Of a stretch of 12,016 nucleotides of DNA, positions 1 to 6,541 are shown piece after piece. The stretch spans positions 1 through 12,016 of the forward strand of contig SFGV01000056.1 in NCBI GenBank assembly GCA_004557545.1, read 5' to 3'. Origin of the DNA: Succinatimonas hippei (GTDB lineage Bacteria > Pseudomonadota > Gammaproteobacteria > Enterobacterales > Succinivibrionaceae). The translations under genes were made by a program, and so were the position numbers. How positions within the stretch are numbered: the stretch's first letter is position 1; every line of letters begins with the position of its first letter. The notes below the pieces were generated by a model. It searched no databases. It was not told where the DNA came from and worked only from the letters and a program-made list of their open reading frames with translations.

Positions 1-1053
1 GTCAATTTTTGATTGAGTGTGTTGAATGAATGATAAGTTAAAAACATATTTACTAAATATTATATTTCTTATTTTATCCACGATTGTACAAAATACATAA
101 ATTGTCACAGCGACGGAAATCAATATTAATAAATAATATCTGTTGTAAAACCACTGAGATGTTTTAAAGATATCCCAAGTATATTGTCTAAAGAAATCAC
201 TATCATGCATCATCAATATCGCTAATGTCGACCCACCAAAATAGTTAATTATTTTAGAAGAAGCAACATTTATATTCAGAAAAACAAAGAACAGGGATGT
301 TCCAGCTAATACATTAAGTAGTCGGCTTTCATCGCCAATTATAAGACCCTGATATCTGAGCAGTCTGGCTCCAGGGAAAAATATATTTGAATAGTGTATA
401 AATTCATCAAGAGTAAAGGCAATAATAAATATTGTAAGATGCAACTTAAAGTTATGCGCAAACTCAAGATGATATTTTTTAATGTATCTTATTAGATAAA
501 AGAAGAAAATAAACAAAATCAGTCTGCAGTATACGGACTGGCCAGTCCAGGTAAGTGAGGCGATTATCAGAAATCCAAAGACAAAAGAAGATAACACGAC
601 TAAGATATATAAATTCTGACTTTTAGTCATGTGTTTGGCAGAATTGGAGATGAAAGGAAATATTAAATAGAAAGCTATATATGTTTGTATAAATCCATGC
701 ATTTTACCGCATACTGGTAAAAACCCGGCAATAATATCTATAAATTTTAGACCTTGCCCCCCCCCATAAATATAACCACTAGTCATCATTAATATACTAA
801 AGAAGAGCGCCATTAAATATACTTTGATTAACCTGGATGCTTTAAATTCCTGATCTACAAAAAACCACATACTGATAACAATGAAAGTGTCGAATGCGAT
901 TTTCCCACCCGGTAAAAAAAAATACGCTATAAGTTTATTTGCGCAATATTCCATATTTGCCCCGCCGCCGTGTAGTACAGCGTGGTGAAGAATAATCATT
1001 AGCATTATTATTATTCTGCATAATTCTATGTTAGAAGATCTGATCGCTTTCAT
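1..1053 (-). CDS. acyltransferase-3 family membrane protein (3' end beyond window)
   Basis: An open frame of 351 codons runs from an ATG at 1053-1051 to the left edge without a stop. The start (MKAIRSSNIELCRIIIMLMI) is the family opening, in which a short N-terminal stretch ending in R-x-S-N-I-E-L-x-R leads into the first membrane helix, followed by an HH pair at residues 23-24. Many further hydrophobic helices follow, for example around 55-65, 80-93, 122-135 and 150-175. Known relatives are integral inner-membrane enzymes that move acetyl or other acyl groups onto O-antigen, capsule or exopolysaccharide. TAAGG nine bases before the ATG is a possible ribosome site. The gene is far more AT-rich than its neighbours (bases 481-540 hold 17 G/C in 60), which suggests acquisition by transfer. 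It holds runs of nine G and nine T, both in frame. Family length suggests that little is missing. The family call is firm; the substrate is unknown. Confidence 0.85.
   Translation of the reverse strand, partial: MKAIRSSNIELCRIIIMLMIILHHAVLHGGGANMEYCANKLIAYFFLPGGKIAFDTFIVISMWFFVDQEFKASRLIKVYLMALFFSILMMTSGYIYGGGQGLKFIDIIAGFLPVCGKMHGFIQTYIAFYLIFPFISNSAKHMTKSQNLYILVVLSSFVFGFLIIASLTWTGQSVYCRLILFIFFFYLIRYIKKYHLEFAHNFKLHLTIFIIAFTLDEFIHYSNIFFPGARLLRYQGLIIGDESRLLNVLAGTSLFFVFLNINVASSKIINYFGGSTLAILMMHDSDFFRQYTWDIFKTSQWFYNRYYLLILISVAVTIYVFCTIVDKIRNIIFSKYVFNLSFIQHTQSKID
757..765 (-). repeat. G9 homopolymer tract inside the acyltransferase gene
   Basis: Nine C on the plus strand read as GGG GGG GGG (Gly97-Gly99) in the minus-strand gene. 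Reading by hand, loss of one G gives a TAA three codons after the tract. Gain of one G gives a TAA about eighteen codons after it. Poly-G runs of this length inside surface-modification genes are classic slipped-strand contingency sites. As sequenced, the frame is ON. Confidence 0.8.
914..922 (-). repeat. T9 homopolymer tract inside the acyltransferase gene
   Basis: Nine A on the plus strand lie in frame in the gene at codons 44-47 (TAT TTT TTT TTA). A gain or loss of one base leads to an early stop in either shifted frame. It is a second possible slippage site about 150 bp upstream of the G9 tract. Poly-T in AT-rich DNA is weaker evidence than poly-G. Confidence 0.55.
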
Positions 1054-1124
1054 TCCTGAATACCTTAGTTAGTTGTAAATAAATTAGAATCATCAAATAA
1101 AGTACTGTTTTGATCTCTTTCTGA

Positions 1125-2285
1125 TTAATCCCAGGGATCTCCAAATTTTCTATGATGAGTATTAGTTTTCTCCGTCTGAATTTTGTTTTGCCATCCTGCA
1201 CCTATATCTCCCTGAGGGTCAATATATGTATTCTCCCCTTCATTAAGGCTCTTGGCGGCATTGGACGCAGCCTCTCTCTGCGCTTCATCCTCCGCGGATT
1301 TACTTACATTCCCTGACTGCGCAAAACCCTGACAATCAGGACGCGACATATCTTTTTCGCTATCGCATTGACCTTTATCAAACACCTCGCCAGACAGCGA
1401 CTCTGGGGCACTATCGCTTTGTTGCTGCGTTGATAATACCTGCTTTTGCGCGTTAATAGTCGCATCCTCCTGTGCCTCAGTCTCCTGCTCCGCTGTTTTT
1501 GCAAGGGTCTTCGCGTTATCCCCTGGCTTCTTTTCCTTTGATGTGCGCATAACTGGTTTGTTGGTTAAGGGAACCGGCAGGGCAATATTGCCTATTTTTA
1601 CAGGCTCACCGTAAAAATGCGGTCCGGTATCCAAAAGATAGACATCCAGCACGCAGCGGATCCTCGCGAAGAATTCTCTGAAGCGCACCTTGAGATACGC
1701 GAAGGTGTCATCAGGCTCTTTGGCGTTAAATCCGTCCGCAATAATCCCGTCTGCGTCAGCTATAAAAAGCGCCCTTTCGTTGTGAAAGCCCTGAGATATG
1801 ACGGTCATGTCCTTGAGCATGAATACCGCGGCTGCGCGCTTGACGCTGTCAAGCGTTCTAATCCCGGCGTAATCAAGCACAATTCTCTCAGGCGGCACGC
1901 CTGTTTTGATAAGAGCGCGTCTCATCTCTCTGGGCTCGTTATAAGAAAGCGCCCGGTTATCGCCTGAGGCCAGGATGTAATCAATCTTGTGGGCATGGTA
2001 GAGCTTTGAGGCGGCGTCAATTCTCGCGGTAAAGTAGCCGTTGGGAACTCCCGGGGCTCTCATGGGTGAGGTGCCAAGCAACAGGCCTACTCGGTGATAA
2101 GGCATGGAGTCTATGCTGTCATAGGTTCTGAAGGCATAGCTTGAAATACGGCAGATAGCCAGGATCGAGAAGATCATGAGGCTTATGACTATAACCGCGA
2201 CAAGATACATCAGCGCGGCGGTAAAGCGTGAGATGTCGGAGCTGAAGAACTTCTGATCACTATCGTATCGCTGGTTATTTTCCAT
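1125..2285 (-). CDS. sanA: SanA/YdcF-type DUF218 envelope protein with long C-terminal tail
   Basis: SanA of E. coli is an inner-membrane protein that supports the envelope barrier; its loss sensitises cells to vancomycin at high temperature. Here one transmembrane helix lies at about residues 23-45, followed by a DUF218 domain at about 66-228. The domain has the SanA hallmarks: LLGTSP (69-74), ASGDN (106-110), SYNEPREMR (114-122), DYAGIRTLDSVKRA (138-151) and VISQGFHNERAL (162-173), with FFARIRCVLDVYLLDTGPHFYGEPV near its end. E. coli SanA has about 240 residues and this protein has 386. The extra residues from about 250 on form a Q/E/S/A-rich, probably disordered tail that I cannot match to a domain. 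The start is supported by GAAGG six bases before the ATG. It is separated from ybeD by 488 bp and sits 71 bp before the acyltransferase gene, which it could share a transcript with. The family call is strong; the tail is unexplained. Confidence 0.88.
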   Translation of the reverse strand: MENNQRYDSDQKFFSSDISRFTAALMYLVAVIVISLMIFSILAICRISSYAFRTYDSIDSMPYHRVGLLLGTSPMRAPGVPNGYFTARIDAASKLYHAHKIDYILASGDNRALSYNEPREMRRALIKTGVPPERIVLDYAGIRTLDSVKRAAAVFMLKDMTVISQGFHNERALFIADADGIIADGFNAKEPDDTFAYLKVRFREFFARIRCVLDVYLLDTGPHFYGEPVKIGNIALPVPLTNKPVMRTSKEKKPGDNAKTLAKTAEQETEAQEDATINAQKQVLSTQQQSDSAPESLSGEVFDKGQCDSEKDMSRPDCQGFAQSGNVSKSAEDEAQREAASNAAKSLNEGENTYIDPQGDIGAGWQNKIQTEKTNTHHRKFGDPWD

Positions 2286-2777
2286 GAAAAACCTTCAACA
2301 GGATTAAAGCGCCGCTAACCGCGCTTTGTCTTAAACCTTATTTCACAAATATACACGAGACCTGCGATGATGCCTGACAGAAAACGTGAAGCTGGAGCGC
2401 TTAATCTTTAAAACTCATATAAAAAGCCGGATCAGGCCGTAATTTCATTTCAAAATCACCTGACAGGAATGATCCCATAAGAGCCAGAAATTGAAATCCC
2501 GCTGTTTCATAAATCAATTAAACCTGGCCAAAGCAGTCCATCTTAAGAGATCTTCATCAAAATAAGTCATCTCTATGGGATCTTTATCAAGGCAAGCCAT
2601 CCATCTGAGATCATAAGACGCAAGTATTTTCAGGGACCAGACTACCAGATCATCAGATCACAAGCTCATCATAAGTCCCGCTTCACAAGACATCCATAAC
2701 CTCCGATTTCGCTTTCCGGGATCACCCAAGCCCCGCTTTGAGCAAAAACTGGTAAATCCGGCTCACAGCAGCCCGTC
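2286..2777. other. 492-bp spacer between ybeD and sanA
   Basis: I see no credible gene here on either strand. The stretch holds three degenerate 30-bp units (2541-2630), more diffuse repeats of ATCA/GATCA-rich text (2640-2690) and, near 2420-2445, a weak G/C-rich dyad followed by T5 on the minus strand. The sanA promoter should lie here. A TATATT at about 2349-2354 on the minus strand could be a -10 box, but I find no good -35 partner. Confidence 0.5.
2541..2630. repeat. three degenerate 30-bp tandem units
   Basis: Units start at 2541, 2571 and 2601 in exact 30-bp register. The first two share GATCTT-ATCAA--AAG-CATC in the same positions, and the third keeps GAGATC and AAG. The identity of roughly two thirds between units suggests an old tandem duplication. 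There are no spacers of the CRISPR kind and no open frame across it. Confidence 0.5.
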
Positions 2778-3089
2778 TCAGAGTACGTGCTTTACAAACG
2801 GCAGCCCGGCAAGATCTTCGTATACTCGATCCATATTCTGCTTGCTCGCTACCTTCACAGGGAGCTTGTATGACATATAGTTGCCCTTGGAACTTGCCTT
2901 GGGCGGTTCAGTCATGGGCATGACGGAGTTCTCGTCTATCTCATCGATCGCGGCTATCACAAGCTTGAGCGCGTCCTTGAAGGAGGCATCGACAATTACC
3001 CTGAAAACTATGACACAGGGGAATTTTAAGGTATGGTGCAAGCCCTCAAGCGCGCTAATATCATCCCCGTTTGGTCTTAAAAGTGGCAT
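2778..3089 (-). CDS. ybeD: YbeD/DUF493 family protein
   Basis: A small ferredoxin-like-fold (ACT-like) protein of 103 residues. E. coli YbeD has 87. The family's marker is present: a K-F-P start of the fold at about 22-24, then P-x-A-S-S-K-G-N-Y at about 63-71 (E. coli has PSSKGNYHS), and an ending F-V-K-H-V-L like the E. coli I-V-R-M-V-L. The N-terminus is about a dozen residues longer than in E. coli. The role is not well settled: it is a conserved companion of dacA and lipB. It lies after dacA as in E. coli, but lipB does not follow. The ATG at 3089 has only a weak ribosome site, since AGAGG is 15 bases away. A TTG at codon 17 is the only later alternative and is worse. A promoter at 3121-3150 fits a leader of about 25 bases. 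Confidence 0.88.
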   Translation of the reverse strand: MPLLRPNGDDISALEGLHHTLKFPCVIVFRVIVDASFKDALKLVIAAIDEIDENSVMPMTEPPKASSKGNYMSYKLPVKVASKQNMDRVYEDLAGLPFVKHVL

Positions 3090-3120
3090 CTTTAAATCTT
3101 AAAGCCTCTATATATCATTT

Positions 3121-3150
3121 CTTATATCAGTACAGATGAACTCATTTCAA
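3121..3150 (-). promoter_or_regulatory. candidate sigma-70 promoter of ybeD
   Basis: On the minus strand, TTGAAA (3150-3145) and TATAAG (3126-3121) are separated by 18 bases. Each box matches the consensus at five of six positions. Transcription would begin near 3114, about 25 bases before the ybeD ATG. The downstream part overlaps one arm of the inverted repeat described next. Confidence 0.55.
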
Positions 3151-3182
3151 AGGCTCAGGCCATAATGATTATCTGTACTGAT
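3126..3182. promoter_or_regulatory. 12-bp inverted repeat ATCAGTACAGAT flanking the ybeD -35 box
   Basis: ATCAGTACAGAT at 3126-3137 is the exact reverse complement of ATCTGTACTGAT at 3171-3182. The inner arm fills the spacer between the -35 and -10 boxes, and the outer arm lies upstream of the -35 box. The centres are 45 bp apart, a little over four helix turns. This arrangement would suit two operators for one regulator. It could instead form a stem with a 33-base loop. The same nine-base core TCAGTACAG occurs once more at 5103-5111, downstream of rlpA. No regulator is identified. Confidence 0.45.
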
Positions 3183-3195
3183 GATCTCAGTCCTG

Positions 3196-3230
3196 ATGAT
3201 GACATGCCGGGGAACCCGGCATGTCATCAT
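3196..3230. repeat. perfect 16-bp stem-loop between dacA and ybeD
   Basis: The arm at 3196-3211 (ATGATGACATGCCGGG) is the exact reverse complement of 3215-3230, with a three-base GAA loop. It starts about 125 bases after the dacA stop and ends about 45 bases before the ybeD -35 box. No T-run follows on either strand, so it is not a standard intrinsic terminator. It may end or stabilise the dacA transcript, or be an extragenic palindrome of the REP kind. Confidence 0.75.
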
Positions 3231-3356
3231 GTACTGTTATCTTCAGTTATTTTCTGTTCAGTCCGGTACCATGCGCTTCAAGCTGAGCCTTTTCTTTATT
3301 TCCATTATCCTGCCGTCAGCAAAATACATGCTGTCAGCTCAAATCTCTCGCGCGGA

Positions 3357-4685
3357 TCATTTCTTCTCGTCAGATTTGATCTCAGTCTCCCCGCCGCCTG
3401 TAAAGAACATCATGATCCGATCCCAGGTTCTTGAGAAGAAGCCGCCTTCACCCACGTCATCAAGGGCGATCAGCGGGGCTGAGCTTAATAAATCCTTATC
3501 AAGTCTTACGTCAAGCGCGCCCAACACTGTTCCCTTTTTAATCGGGGCGGTGAACTCAGGACTCTTTAAGCGGTAGCTTACGCTGATCTTCTGCTGTGAG
3601 CCACGCGGGATCAGAAGACTTAAGTTATTCTCAAGCCCGAGTGCGACTTCTCCCTTATCTCCCATACGCACCTTACGGGTAAGCAGGGATTTTGCGGAGG
3701 TGAAAGGAGTGTAAAGCTCAAAGTAGTTAAAACCGTACAAGAGCAACGCGCGGTTGTCCGCTGCGCGGTCTTTGTCTGATTTGGCGCCGATAACCGAGGC
3801 GATAAGGCGCATATTGCCTTTTACCGCGGATGTCACGAGGTTGAAGCCGACCTCAGAGAGATGCCCGGTCTTTATACCATCTACATTTAAGGTCTTATCC
3901 CACAGCAGGCGGTTACGGTTCATCTGCTTGATGCCGTTGAAAGTGAATTCCTTTTGCGAGTACAGGGGATACTCATTTGGGAGATCTCTTATGACGGCTC
4001 TGCCCATCAGCGCCATGTCGTAGGCCGTGGAGTAGTTGTTCTCATCATAAAGACCATGGACATTGGAAAAATGGGTGTTCTTAAGACCAAGCTTCTGGGC
4101 GTAGGAGTTCATCACGCTTACAAAGCCTTCCTCGGTACCGGCAAGATGCACCGCCATCGCCACGCAGGCGTCATTGCCGGACTGGATGATGATCCCGCGA
4201 AGCAGATCACCTACCTTAATGGTCTTGCCCACCTCGATGAACATTTTTGATGAGTCAGAGTAGTTCTTGGCCCAGGCGTTCTCGGGGATGGTTACATCAT
4301 CCTCCATATGAAGTCTGCCTGCCTTAAGCTCCATGCCTATGACGTAGGCGGTCATCATCTTGGTGAGGGAGGCAGGCCAGATCCGCTCATCCTGATTGTG
4401 GGCGGTGATGACTCTTCCGGAGTAATAGTCCATGAGCACCCATGATTTGGCGTCAAACTCAGGAGGTGATGGGATAACCACGGGAACGGGCGCCGCATCC
4501 CGTGCCGCGCCTTGAGCCTTGGGAGCGTCCGCGGCGCTCTGGTTTTGAGGAGCGCTCTGCTGCTGTCCGCCTCTTAAGGCGGCAAAAGGATCGGGGATCG
4601 AGTTATCTTTCGCGTAGGACGAGGTGATTGGCGCAAATGAGATCAGCGCGATCAAGCCTAATGTTTTAAATGTATTGCTCTTCAT
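3357..4685 (-). CDS. dacA: D-alanyl-D-alanine carboxypeptidase (PBP5/6 family)
   Basis: It removes the terminal D-Ala from peptidoglycan pentapeptides in the periplasm and so limits cross-linking. The signal peptide is residues 1-25, with likely cleavage after SSYA. All three active-site motifs of the family are present: S106-L-T-K109, S169-G-N171 in SGNDACVAMA, and K272-T-G274 in DGIKTG. A beta-rich C-terminal domain (about 325-410) ends in an amphipathic segment (FFSRTWDRIMMFF, about 416-428), as in PBP5, which lies on the outer face of the inner membrane. The length is 442 residues against about 400 in E. coli. The excess is a Q/A/P-rich linker at about 36-75 between the signal peptide and the catalytic domain, which is unusual. 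The ribosome site before the ATG at 4685 is weak. It follows rlpA by 578 bp, behind an apparent terminator, so it probably has its own promoter. Confidence 0.95.
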   Translation of the reverse strand: MKSNTFKTLGLIALISFAPITSSYAKDNSIPDPFAALRGGQQQSAPQNQSAADAPKAQGAARDAAPVPVVIPSPPEFDAKSWVLMDYYSGRVITAHNQDERIWPASLTKMMTAYVIGMELKAGRLHMEDDVTIPENAWAKNYSDSSKMFIEVGKTIKVGDLLRGIIIQSGNDACVAMAVHLAGTEEGFVSVMNSYAQKLGLKNTHFSNVHGLYDENNYSTAYDMALMGRAVIRDLPNEYPLYSQKEFTFNGIKQMNRNRLLWDKTLNVDGIKTGHLSEVGFNLVTSAVKGNMRLIASVIGAKSDKDRAADNRALLLYGFNYFELYTPFTSAKSLLTRKVRMGDKGEVALGLENNLSLLIPRGSQQKISVSYRLKSPEFTAPIKKGTVLGALDVRLDKDLLSSAPLIALDDVGEGGFFSRTWDRIMMFFTGGGETEIKSDEKK

Positions 4686-4894
4686 AATATAAACTTACGG
4701 GATCCTTGCTTAATCCTCAAAAAATCCTAATGCTCAAAGTCAGCTTCCAAAATCAGCGTCAGCTCTCAGAGTTTGTTTTTATGACGCGTTTGCCTGACTC
4801 TTTTGAATTTGACTCATATGAATTTATCTAATCTCAATCAGTTTAAATATGAGCGCTTTTAAAGCGGTCATTCAAAACCATGTGGAGATCTGCA

Positions 4895-4928
4895 GCATAT
4901 GTCCAAAATCCGTGGCATGTGTCCAAAG
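4895..4928 (-). repeat. two 20-bp-spaced repeats next to the dacA promoter
   Basis: GCATATGTCCAAAA (4895-4908) and GCATGTGTCCAAAG (4915-4928) match at 12 of 14 positions and are spaced exactly 20 bp apart, about two helix turns. On the minus strand they begin immediately after the TATAAT and so would overlap the transcription start of dacA. A tandem operator is possible; a chance duplication is the alternative. Confidence 0.45.
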
Positions 4929-4956
4929 ATTATAAATCATAAGCCTGAAATCATAA
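4929..4956 (-). promoter_or_regulatory. candidate dacA promoter
   Basis: A perfect TATAAT lies on the minus strand at 4934-4929. A weak -35 box, TTATGA (three of six), lies at 4956-4951 with a 16-base spacer. It would give a leader of about 235 bases before dacA. It lies downstream of the terminator-like hairpin, as needed for separate expression of dacA. Confidence 0.4.
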
Positions 4957-4959
4957 GCC
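4934..4959. repeat. 14-bp tandem repeat over the dacA promoter
   Basis: AAATCATAAGCC occurs twice, exactly, at 4934-4945 and 4948-4959, with a period of 14. The second copy supplies the proposed -35 box. Confidence 0.6.
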
Positions 4960-5041
4960 CCAGCTTTAGCCTGCAACAGGGCTGACTGAGCTCTCATCCG
5001 CCACAAGTATGCAAGCTCCTGATAAGTCATCTGATCACGAC

Positions 5042-5081
5042 AAAAACAGCCGCGTGGTCAAAGCCCCGGCGCGGCGGCTGT
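5042..5081 (-). terminator. intrinsic terminator after rlpA
   Basis: ACAGCCGC (5046-5053) is the exact reverse complement of GCGGCTGT (5074-5081). Extra C/G pairing is possible inside the 20-base loop. Read on the minus strand, the stem is followed by TTTTTG. It lies about 180 bases after the rlpA stop and would close the mrdA-rodA-mltB-rlpA transcript. Confidence 0.65.
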
Positions 5082-5180
5082 CATGTTCTCAGGCTGGTAC
5101 AGTCAGTACAGGTATGAGATGAGCCCTGATCACCGCGATAGACTTATTTACAGAACCTGAAAAATCAGCTTGACCTCCGG

Positions 5181-5220
5181 GTTTCCTGACGTCATGACGC
5201 TTATCCTGACATCAGTATGC
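5181..5220. repeat. imperfect tandem 20-mers downstream of rlpA
   Basis: 5181-5200 and 5201-5220 match at 14 of 20 positions around the shared core TCCTGAC-TCA. The first copy contains the palindrome TGACGTCA. The function is unknown. Confidence 0.4.
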
Positions 5221-5263
5221 TTTTATGCTTGTTCCGCATACAGTATCTCTTTGCATGATCCTG

Positions 5264-6424
5264 CTAAAAACGCCTGATGAAGCTGTCAGGGGCGCCCAGA
5301 GAACGCGCCTTTGACAGAGCCTCTCTTGCCGCGCTCTCGTTTTGATAGGGACCAGCGAGCACTCTTGAGACTCCTCCAGCGGTAGCGACACGCACACCGG
5401 TGTTAAGCCTTCTTGCCATCATCGCGCAGATCTCGCGGGCCTTTGACTCATCAGAGGTCGCCGCCATCTGCACGAAGATCCCGGAAAGGTTAGCGGGAAG
5501 CTCCGCCGCGGCGGACGCGGATGATGATCTGGTCCCGTTACCTGAACCTGAATACGCGCCGGCCGCGGCGCCTGGAACAGGTTTGGGTGAGACAGGTCTT
5601 GCTCTTGGAGCGACAGAGGCGTTATCAAAGCTTATCCAGCCATCCGAGTTAACCCACCCTGATTTACCGGAGAAGCCTTCAACTGTTGAGAAGGAACCAT
5701 CAGATGATCCTGATGACGAGGAGGGTGACATCACCGGCGCGGATGATCCTGAGACCACATTGGGGCTTCCCTCAGCGTTGCGTACGCTGCCGCCTGGTCC
5801 CACATCAAGGTACTCAAGCCTTACCTTGGCCGTCCCCGGTCCAATCACCCCAAGATATTTCGCCGCGCCCTCCGACAGGTCGAGTATTCTCTGACCTGAG
5901 AAAGGACCGCGGTCATTGACCCTTAATACCAGCTTCTTGCCGTTTCGCAGGTTGGTAACCTTAAGATAGGAGGGCAGGGGCAGGTTTTTGTGAGCGGCGC
6001 TAAGCCCCTTTTGATCGTAGATCTCGCCTAATGAGGTTTTACGTCCGTTAAACCCTGGCCCGTACCATGAGGCTGTTCCCTCCTCGATATAGGAGTTCAT
6101 GCCGTTCCAGACCTCATAGTCTTTGCCCAGTACGTTGTAATCGCGGTTGCACCCGCGGTTCTGGGTACTCTCGTATCTAATAGGCACCGAAGCAACTCCC
6201 GAGAGGTTTACCCTGCCCTGCTGAGGCATCGGTTTGGTGTGTCCCGGACCAGTGCCGTACACTCCTGAGTGACCTAATCTTGAGCCTCCTGATGATGAGG
6301 ATGAGCAGCCTTGTATGAGCATGAGAGCTGATACAAGACCGGCGAGCAGCAATCTTGAGTAAAAGCCATGAGAGATCTTAGAGAGCCTGTCTTTATTGAA
6401 GTTTATAAAGGCGTTGGATGTCAT
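5264..6424 (-). CDS. rlpA: RlpA septal lytic transglycosylase lipoprotein with SPOR domain
   Basis: In Pseudomonas, RlpA is an outer-membrane lipoprotein that cuts glycan strands free of stem peptides at the division site. This protein has a signal sequence with a lipobox ending I-Q-G-C40 followed by serines. A double-psi beta-barrel lies at about 114-206 (EEGTASWYGPGFNGRKTS... VNDRGPF ... ILDLS). The residues matching the catalytic set in the Pseudomonas enzyme are all visible: E134 in LGEIYD, H145 in SAAHK and D171 in VNDRGPF. So activity is likely. A Ser/Gly/Pro-rich linker (about 207-312) leads to a C-terminal SPOR domain (about 313-386), which in this family binds denuded septal glycan. 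GAAGAG seven bases before the ATG supports the start. It lies 117 bp after mltB and is probably cotranscribed with it. Confidence 0.95.
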   Translation of the reverse strand: MTSNAFINFNKDRLSKISHGFYSRLLLAGLVSALMLIQGCSSSSSGGSRLGHSGVYGTGPGHTKPMPQQGRVNLSGVASVPIRYESTQNRGCNRDYNVLGKDYEVWNGMNSYIEEGTASWYGPGFNGRKTSLGEIYDQKGLSAAHKNLPLPSYLKVTNLRNGKKLVLRVNDRGPFSGQRILDLSEGAAKYLGVIGPGTAKVRLEYLDVGPGGSVRNAEGSPNVVSGSSAPVMSPSSSSGSSDGSFSTVEGFSGKSGWVNSDGWISFDNASVAPRARPVSPKPVPGAAAGAYSGSGNGTRSSSASAAAELPANLSGIFVQMAATSDESKAREICAMMARRLNTGVRVATAGGVSRVLAGPYQNESAAREALSKARSLGAPDSFIRRF

Positions 6425-6541
6425 TGTTTCTCTTCGCGTATCAAATTATCACAAGTAAACTAACCACCGCTTAGCGCGTGAAACGGGAGAATTCCTGGCG
6501 TTCTCGTTAAAACTAATATAGTAAAAGACTGATGGTCATGA

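Larger units (their letters stand above)
4686..5263. other. 578-bp spacer between rlpA and dacA
   Basis: I see no supportable gene. From right to left on the minus strand it holds tandem 20-mers (5181-5220), a terminator-like hairpin (5042-5081), a candidate promoter with a perfect TATAAT (4929-4956) and two sets of short repeats (4934-4959 and 4895-4928). An AT-rich leader then runs to dacA. Confidence 0.6.

Noticed and set aside
1617..1967. A 116-codon plus-strand frame opposite sanA
   Set aside because: It lies antisense to the conserved DUF218 domain of the SanA-like protein and is a shadow.
2420..2445. Possible terminator (GC-rich dyad then T5, minus strand) before sanA
   Set aside because: The dyad allows only about three consecutive pairs, too weak to claim.
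2541..2630. 30-bp regular units as a possible CRISPR array
   Set aside because: The units abut with no spacers between them, are poorly conserved, and no cas gene is in view.
3181..3576. Plus-strand frames running through the dacA-ybeD spacer into dacA
   Set aside because: They cross the hairpin and continue antisense to the conserved dacA C-terminus, with no homology or ribosome site.
5400..5894. A 164-codon plus-strand frame opposite rlpA
   Set aside because: It is the antisense shadow of the Ser/Gly/Pro-rich linker of RlpA, whose domains are clear on the other strand.
6482..6508. Possible hairpin between mltB and rlpA
   Set aside because: It needs a two-base bulge and has only a three-T run after it, so it is not listed as a terminator.
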